From contig DASXNO010000221.1 of the NCBI GenBank assembly GCA_036495025.1, positions 1 through 11,915 of the forward strand: DNA of 11,915 nucleotides, read 5' to 3'. The notes below the pieces were generated by a model. The model did no database searches. It was not told the DNA's origin and worked only from the letters and a program-made list of their open reading frames with translations. Numbering within the stretch: position 1 is the first letter of the stretch; every line of letters begins with the position of its first letter. A program made the position numbers and the translations under genes. Shown here one piece after another: positions 6,193 to 11,915 of this stretch. The stretch comes from JAOPZY01 sp036495025 (lineage in GTDB: Bacteria > Actinomycetota > CADDZG01 > JAHWKV01 > JAOPZY01).

Positions 6193-6777
6193 ATGACCGG
6201 ATTCCCACTGGACTTCAGCCGGGTGCGTGCCCGTGAGGTGAGGCTTGCCGACCTGGTCGCAGACCTGAGCGTCGACGACCTCGCCCGGGCGACCGACGGC
6301 TCCATCGCCCAGATCGAGGAGATCCTGGCGTCGGCGACCGACGCCGACGTCGTCTTCGTGCCCGAGGACCCCGCTGCCGACGACCCTGCGGCTGCAGACT
6401 CGGCGGACCGGGACCTCGCCTGGACCCTCGGCCACCTCGTGGCCCATGTGACCGCCTCGGCCGAGGAGTCCGCCGCCCTGGCGCAGGAACTGGCTCGTGG
6501 CGTCCCCTTCCACGGGCGATCCCGCTGGGAGGTGCCGTGGAAGACCGTCACCACCATCGACCAATGCCGCCGGCGCCTCGCGGAGAGCCGCCGGATGCGG
6601 CTGGCCAGCCTTCAGATGTGGCCGTCCTCGCCTCCCTCGGCGGTTGACCCCGACCCGGCCACGCCGACGTGGCAGCAGGCCAGGGAGCGCTTCACCAGGG
6701 GGCTGTCCCACGAGGACGCTCACGTCGACCAGATCCGCGACGTGGTGAAGCAGGCGCAAGCGGCCCGCAAGGTCTAG
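6193..6777 (+). CDS. DinB-fold (DinB/YfiT-like) protein, possible metal-dependent enzyme
   Basis: This 194-aa soluble protein looks like the DinB/YfiT four-helix-bundle superfamily, which includes mycothiol- and bacillithiol-linked transferases and maleylpyruvate isomerases. The visible signs are a helix with LGHLVAH (His81 and His85) preceded by D74-LAW, and a C-terminal helix with HEDAH (His173 and His177), the usual places for metal-binding histidines. It has no signal peptide or TM helix, so it is cytoplasmic. An acidic Asp/Ala-rich insertion (about 59-74) precedes the first histidine helix. The ATG at 6193 is preferred; an upstream in-frame GTG at 6184 would add three residues. Substrate and thiol cofactor cannot be told from the sequence. 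Confidence 0.75.
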   Translation: MTGFPLDFSRVRAREVRLADLVADLSVDDLARATDGSIAQIEEILASATDADVVFVPEDPAADDPAAADSADRDLAWTLGHLVAHVTASAEESAALAQELARGVPFHGRSRWEVPWKTVTTIDQCRRRLAESRRMRLASLQMWPSSPPSAVDPDPATPTWQQARERFTRGLSHEDAHVDQIRDVVKQAQAARKV

Positions 6778-6793
6778 TTTCTGGGGTGGATTA

Positions 6794-6807
6794 CCGCCTC
6801 AGGGCGG
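6794..6807 (+). terminator. Small GC hairpin after the DinB-like gene
   Basis: CCGCC (6794-6798), the loop TCAG and GGCGG (6803-6807) form a 5-bp stem 17 nt past the stop codon. It has no T-run and is short, so termination is only a possibility. Confidence 0.3.
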
Positions 6808-6834
6808 CATCGGCGCGGCCACGAGGAGAGTCCG

Positions 6835-6858
6835 CGATCGCGCGTATACGCGCGATCG
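6835..6858. repeat. Perfect 24-bp palindrome
   Basis: The left half CGATCGCGCGTA (6835-6846) is followed directly by its exact reverse complement TACGCGCGATCG (6847-6858), with no spacer and no mismatch. It lies 58 bp after the DinB-like gene and 80 bp before the PH-domain gene. It may be an operator for a dimeric or tetrameric regulator of the PH gene, a transcription-ending hairpin, or a mobile palindromic element. It carries CGATCG at both ends. Confidence 0.9.
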
Positions 6859-6924
6859 ACGACTAACATCCAAGGAATTCAACCTCTATGCACGGTTCAG
6901 AATGCACGCCGGGGGGCTTTGTGG

Positions 6925-6931
6925 TAAAAAT
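6925..6931 (+). promoter_or_regulatory. Candidate -10 region for the PH-domain gene
   Basis: An A-rich stretch preceded by TGTGG gives TAAAAA or AAAAAT, ending 6-7 nt before the ATG at 6938. The distance suits a leaderless transcript, and no Shine-Dalgarno sequence sits at a useful distance from that ATG. The hexamer is a weak match to TANNNT and no -35 is evident. Confidence 0.3.
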
Positions 6932-6937
6932 CCAGCA

Positions 6938-7630
6938 ATGGGGACACTCGTCCGGTACCTGACCCCGGGAGAGCGGCTCATCTACGCCTCCCGACGGCAC
7001 ACGGTCGTCCTCAGCAACTCCTTCGCTGTCTTCCTGGTCAGCCTGGTCCTCGGCGTCGTCGTCGCTGCGCAGTCCCACCGGTGGCCCGCCGCCCATCTCG
7101 GCCTGGCCGGCGCCGGCATCGCCCTCCTGGGCACCCTCTTCTTCGCCTGGCGTGTGGGGCACTGGGCGCTCACCCGGTACGTGATCACCAACGAGCGGAT
7201 CCTGCTGATCGAAGGCGTGATCGCCCGCCGCATCACCGCCCTCCCCTTGCGGCTGGTCATCGACACGACGTACCGGCGCACGATCGCGGGACGGATCCTC
7301 GGGTACTGCAACCTCGAGCTCAACCTCAGCGGTCACCCCGGCCTGCGGAGCCTGACGAGGGTGCCGAACGCCGATCGTGTCTACGCTCTGATCCTGCGGC
7401 TGCTGAGCGGGCATGAGGAGGAGCTGCTCAAGGAAGCTGCGCCCAACGTCGCGCCGGCACCCGACGGCGACCCTGTCCGGGAACTGCCACCGCAGGACAC
7501 GGTCAAGATCGGCGCCACGAGCCCGCCGGAGGCCGGGATGGACGACACCCTGGTGCTCGACGGCAGCGACACCATCCGGATGAAGGGCATGGACACCGTC
7601 AAGGTGACCCACCGGCTGCCCCCCCACTGA
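6938..7630 (+). CDS. Membrane protein with bacterial PH domain and octapeptide-repeat tail
   Basis: This 230-aa protein has a short N-terminal segment (GERLIYASRRH) and two membrane helices (about 25-45 and 52-72). A bacterial PH-like domain (bPH2/DUF304 type, about 75-155) follows, with the marks YVITNERILL, an IDTTYRRT turn and GRILGYCNLEL. Such proteins place a small beta-sandwich on the inner face of the membrane; their ligands are mostly unknown. The tail (187-226) is built of 8-residue units starting Asp-Thr, described in the findings. I chose ATG 6938 over the in-frame ATG at 6902 because homologues begin near the GERLIY segment and an A-rich -10-like box lies just upstream. It converges on the ABC exporter with a 31-bp gap. 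Confidence 0.8.
   Translation: MGTLVRYLTPGERLIYASRRHTVVLSNSFAVFLVSLVLGVVVAAQSHRWPAAHLGLAGAGIALLGTLFFAWRVGHWALTRYVITNERILLIEGVIARRITALPLRLVIDTTYRRTIAGRILGYCNLELNLSGHPGLRSLTRVPNADRVYALILRLLSGHEEELLKEAAPNVAPAPDGDPVRELPPQDTVKIGATSPPEAGMDDTLVLDGSDTIRMKGMDTVKVTHRLPPH
7496..7615 (+). repeat. Five 24-nt units encoding octapeptide repeats
   Basis: Read in the PH-protein frame, five 24-nt blocks from 7496 encode DTVKIGAT, SPPEAGMD, DTLVLDGS, DTIRMKGM and DTVKVTHR. Four begin D-T-hydrophobic-x-hydrophobic, and the second block is degenerate but keeps the 8-residue register. The nucleotide copies are less alike than the peptides, so the protein pattern seems to be what is kept. Confidence 0.65.
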
Positions 7631-7646
7631 GGAACCGCCTGCCTCA
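7628..7646. terminator. Short inverted repeat between convergent PH and ABC genes
   Basis: TGAGG (7628-7632) and CCTCA (7642-7646) are inverted arms around 9 nt, starting on the PH gene stop codon and lying in the 31-bp gap before the end of the ABC gene. A weak shared terminator is possible; no T-run is present. Confidence 0.25.
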
Positions 7647-7661
7647 CCCCGCTGGTCGCAG

Positions 7662-9689
7662 CTACGCCCTCTGGTCGGTGCCGGCGGGGAGGACGGCACC
7701 GGTCGTGAGCACGAGGCCGTCCTCGCACTCCGCCTCGACGAGGCCGCCCCGGAACTGCTGCTCGTACAGCTCGGCGTACAGGCCACCCCGGCGAACCAGC
7801 TCCTCGTGCGTCCCCCGATCCACGAGCTGGCCCCGGTCGATGACGAAGATCGTGTCGGCCGAGAGGATGGTCGAGAGGCGGTGGGCGATGGCGATGGTCG
7901 TCCGGCCACGCATCAGCGGCCGGAGCGCCTCCTGGACCAGGCGCTCCGAGGTGGTGTCCAGGCTCGACGTCGCCTCGTCGAGGATGAGGATGCGAGGGTC
8001 CTTCAGGATGACGCGGGCGATGGCGAGGCGCTGCTTCTCGCCGCCGGACAGCTTGTAGCCCCGCTCGCCGACGACCGTGTCGTAGCCCTCGGGCAGCTCC
8101 ATGATGCGCTCGTGGATGAACGCGGCCTTTGCGGCCGCCTCGAGCTCCTCCTGGGTGGCGTCGAGCTTGCCCTGCAGGAGGTTGCTGCGCACCGTCGTAT
8201 GGAAGAGGTAGGTCTCCTGGGTCACGACCCCCATGAGCTCGCCGATCGACTCGAGCTGGATGTCCCGCACGTCGATGCCGTCGATCTGGACGGAGCCCTT
8301 CTGGACGTCGTAGAGACGCGGCACGAGATAGGTCGTGGTCGTCTTGCCGGCCCCGGACGGTCCCACGAGGGCCGCGAGCTGGCCCGGGGAGATCTCGAGG
8401 TTGATCCCCGCCAGGGTCCACTCCCGAGGACGCTCCGCCGGGGCGTCCGCGACGGGCGCGGGCTCGGGCTCGTCTGACGTGGCTTCGGCTGCGGGCGCCG
8501 GGGGAGATCCCTCCGGCGGGGGGTCCTCGTAGCGGAACCAGACGTCCCGGAAGGCCACCTCGCCCCGGACGTCCTCGGGGGCGAGGCGGCGGGCGTTCGG
8601 GGAGTCGGCGATCTCCACGGGGAGGTCCATGTACTCGAAGATGCGCTCGAAGAGGGCCATGGAGGACTGCACGTCGGTGGTGATCGACAGCATCTGGCCG
8701 ATGGGGAAGAACAGCCGGGCCTGCAGGGTGGTGAAGGCGACGATGAGCCCGGGCGTGAGGCCACTGTGCTGGAACAGGCCCGCGACCAGGTACACCAGGA
8801 ACGGCGTGACGGAGAAGAAGGTCCCGACCAGGGCGAAGAAGTAGCGCCCGGTCATCCGCTGGCGGAGCTGGATCCCGGTGAAGCGCTGGTTCTCCCGAGT
8901 GAAACGGGTGATCTCGTAGCGCTGGCGGCCGAACACCTTGGCGAGGAGGATGCCGGACACCGACAGGGTCTCCTCGGTGATCGCCGTCAGGTCGGCGAGG
9001 CTCTGCTGGGCGACGGACTGCAGTGCCCGGCGCGACTTGCCCACCCGGAAGGTGAAGAAGACGAACAGCGGCACGAGGATCAGCGACAGAATCGTGAGCT
9101 GCCAGGACAGCCACGCCATGGCGGCGAAGCTGGAGACGATGATCACCACGTTCGAGAGGATGCTCGAGGCGGTGTCCGTGACGATGCTCTGGACCCCGGC
9201 GACGTCGTTGGTGAGCCGGGACTGGATCTCCCCGGTGCGCGTCGACGTGAAGAAGCGCATCGACAGGGACTGCAGGTGCGTGTAGAGCCGGTCGCGCAAG
9301 TCGCGCATCAGCCGCAGCCCGAGGGAGTTGGAGAGGAAGGTCTGGCCGACCCCGATGAGGCTGGTCACGACGGGGATCGCCAGCCCGAGCGCCACGAGGC
9401 GGTACAGCAGGGGCAGGTTGGGGCAGGCGACGCCGGAGCAGATCTTGTTCGGCCCGAACAGGGCCTTGTCGAAGACCGCCTTGATCAGCAGCGGGTTGAC
9501 CACCCCGAGGCCCGCGGTGATCACGATCGTCGCAGCGAGCAGCGCGAGCTGACCATGGTACGGCCGGAAGATCTCCACGATGCGGCGGAGCGTCCCGCGG
9601 GGGTCCTTGGGCTTGGCCGCCTCGCCGTCGGGACCGCGGGGCGCGCGCGAGCGCGTCATCATCTCGGGGACCCGCTGCCTCGTTGCCAT
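7662..9689 (-). CDS. ABC exporter, fused TMD-NBD (MsbA/multidrug type)
   Basis: This 675-aa half-transporter should dimerise and use ATP to export a lipid, drug or peptide. A charged N-terminus leads to a six-helix exporter membrane domain (about 45-330) with helices near 47-66, 97-118, 175-193, 196-215, 284-304 and 312-330. The nucleotide-binding domain has A-loop Tyr387, Walker A GPSGAGKT (443-450), Q-loop Gln491, signature LSGGE (547-551), Walker B ILILDE (567-572) with catalytic Glu572, and His603. All ATPase residues are intact. Unusual points are a Pro/Glu/Ala-rich insert of about 35 residues (388-423) right after the A-loop, and Cys84 and Cys89 in the first outer loop. The start ATG is 23 bp from the divergent typA start. 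Substrate is unknown; no accessory gene is beside it. Confidence 0.95.
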   Translation of the reverse strand: MATRQRVPEMMTRSRAPRGPDGEAAKPKDPRGTLRRIVEIFRPYHGQLALLAATIVITAGLGVVNPLLIKAVFDKALFGPNKICSGVACPNLPLLYRLVALGLAIPVVTSLIGVGQTFLSNSLGLRLMRDLRDRLYTHLQSLSMRFFTSTRTGEIQSRLTNDVAGVQSIVTDTASSILSNVVIIVSSFAAMAWLSWQLTILSLILVPLFVFFTFRVGKSRRALQSVAQQSLADLTAITEETLSVSGILLAKVFGRQRYEITRFTRENQRFTGIQLRQRMTGRYFFALVGTFFSVTPFLVYLVAGLFQHSGLTPGLIVAFTTLQARLFFPIGQMLSITTDVQSSMALFERIFEYMDLPVEIADSPNARRLAPEDVRGEVAFRDVWFRYEDPPPEGSPPAPAAEATSDEPEPAPVADAPAERPREWTLAGINLEISPGQLAALVGPSGAGKTTTTYLVPRLYDVQKGSVQIDGIDVRDIQLESIGELMGVVTQETYLFHTTVRSNLLQGKLDATQEELEAAAKAAFIHERIMELPEGYDTVVGERGYKLSGGEKQRLAIARVILKDPRILILDEATSSLDTTSERLVQEALRPLMRGRTTIAIAHRLSTILSADTIFVIDRGQLVDRGTHEELVRRGGLYAELYEQQFRGGLVEAECEDGLVLTTGAVLPAGTDQRA

Positions 9690-9696
9690 CCTTACA

Positions 9697-9706
9697 ACGG
9701 TACCCT
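9697..9706. promoter_or_regulatory. Overlapping divergent -10 boxes between the ABC exporter and typA
   Basis: On the + strand TACCCT (9701-9706) ends 6 nt before the typA ATG at 9713. On the - strand TACCGT (complement of 9697-9702) ends 7 nt before the ABC ATG at 9689. The two boxes share 9701-9702 within the palindrome GGTACC. Both distances suit leaderless transcripts, and neither gene has a ribosome site at a usable distance. Confidence 0.5.
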
Positions 9707-9712
9707 GTGGCT

Positions 9713-11560
<1,848 letters not shown>

Positions 11561-11563
11561 CGC

Positions 11564-11589
11564 CGGTCGAGACCGAGGACGCCCGTCCT
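11564..11589 (+). terminator. Two adjacent hairpins after typA
   Basis: CGGTC-GA-GACCG (11564-11575) and AGGAC-GCCC-GTCCT (11576-11589) are back-to-back 5-bp hairpins beginning 3 nt after the typA stop codon. A third small dyad, CGAGA-CGT-TCTCG, follows at 11601-11613. No T-run is present. As a group they probably insulate typA from the next gene. Confidence 0.4.
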
Positions 11590-11612
11590 GCCTCACGTCG
11601 CGAGACGTTCTC

Positions 11613-11637
11613 GGAACGTTCACATCTACGCTGGTTT
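11613..11637 (+). promoter_or_regulatory. Candidate ECF-sigma promoter for the edge gene
   Basis: GGAAC (11613-11617), a 16-nt spacer and GTTT (11634-11637) match the general form of promoters used by extracytoplasmic-function sigma factors of the SigE/SigR type. Such sigma factors often drive envelope-stress genes, which would suit the secreted product downstream. Transcription would start near 11645, leaving a leader of about 160 nt. The match is short and could arise by chance. Confidence 0.35.
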
Positions 11638-11668
11638 ACGGTCATCTTCGCTCGTCACGACACGTTGC

Positions 11669-11772
11669 CGTCGCGAGTCTTTATGGCGAGGGCCAGATCC
11701 ATCCCAGCCCGCGGCCAGGGAGGCTGCAAAGGATGCGACGTGAGGGTCATCGAGCGCGCCGGTGACGCCTCA
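11669..11772 (+). ncRNA. Possible structured mRNA leader of the edge gene
   Basis: Several pairings nest without conflict. CGTCGC (11669-11674) pairs with GCGACG (11735-11740). Directly inside its 3' arm, ATCC (11697-11700) pairs with GGAT (11731-11734), and CAGCC (11705-11709) pairs with GGCTG (11722-11726). TGAGGGTCA (11741-11749) pairs with TGACGCCTCA (11763-11772) with one bulged base, stacking right after the first stem. I found none of the conserved core motifs I know for the c-di-AMP, c-di-GMP or cobalamin riboswitches. It ends 20 nt before the ribosome binding site. Confidence 0.35.
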
Positions 11773-11805
11773 TGTTCGGATGCCATACGCGAAAGGAGTT
11801 TGCGA

Positions 11806-11915
11806 ATGAGGAAATTCCTGGCGTCGGCCGTCGGTGCCTCCCTCCTCGGAGCGGGTGCCCTCGGCATGACCCCTCTCGGAATCAACGCGGGGGTTGCACA
11901 GGCGGCGGAGCGCCC
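11806..11915 (+). CDS. Secreted protein, N-terminal fragment cut by the window edge
   Basis: Only the first 36 codons are in the window. They encode a typical signal peptide: a basic MRK start, a hydrophobic Ala/Gly/Leu core (about 4-20) and a likely cleavage site after AQA (31-33). The ATG has a strong ribosome site, AAAGGAG (11792-11798), 7 nt upstream. No mature domain is visible, so the function is unknown. The long, foldable leader and possible ECF-type promoter suggest regulated expression of an exported protein. Confidence 0.75.
   Translation, partial: MRKFLASAVGASLLGAGALGMTPLGINAGVAQAAER

Noticed and set aside
4879..6759. 626-codon open frame on the - strand
   Set aside because: It is antisense to the CAP and DinB-like genes, low in complexity (Gly/Arg/Asp runs), and shows no recognisable domain or start signal.
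11669..11805. Known riboswitch (c-di-AMP, c-di-GMP or cobalamin) in the right-hand leader
   Set aside because: I looked for the conserved core motifs of these classes and did not find them; only an unnamed structured leader can be supported.

Overview
The window is high-GC DNA with long spurious open frames on both strands, as expected at this base composition. Its gene set is bacterial: PhoU, FtsH, a TypA GTPase, a secreted CAP-domain protein, a DinB-fold protein and a bacterial PH-domain membrane protein. Several genes appear to start leaderless, with a TANNNT -10 box 6-7 nt before the ATG. Together this suggests an actinobacterium; I cannot fix the class from sequence alone, and an acidimicrobial or similar deep-branching lineage is only a guess.

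Layout, left to right. Positions 1-223 are an A+T-richer control region with a 17-bp inverted repeat and a 15-bp tandem repeat, leading into a TetR-family regulator (+). This gene converges on a lipoprotein polysaccharide deacetylase (-). A divergent region with two hairpins follows, then phoU (+), a 229-bp spacer with a 32-bp tandem repeat, and ftsH (+). A 289-bp spacer rich in inverted repeats precedes a membrane-anchored CAP-domain protein (+). Next come a DinB-like protein (+), a spacer with a perfect 24-bp palindrome, and a PH-domain membrane protein with an octapeptide-repeat tail (+). That gene converges on an ABC exporter (-). The exporter is divergent from typA (+), with only 23 bp between the two start codons. 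The right edge holds a structured leader and the first 36 codons of a secreted protein (+).

The genes do not form one pathway. Most have their own spacer, promoter-like signals or terminator-like hairpins, so this looks like a core-genome stretch of separate transcription units. The common thread is the cell envelope and protein quality control: cell-wall deacetylase, FtsH protease, CAP protein, PH protein, exporter, and the secreted protein at the edge. I see no tRNA, rRNA, CRISPR array, transposase, phage gene or toxin-antitoxin pair, and no clear novel multi-gene system. The items most worth a second look are the octapeptide tail of the PH protein, the overlapping leaderless promoters between the ABC exporter and typA, the 24-bp palindrome, the folded leader at the right edge, and the small repeat family found at two sites.
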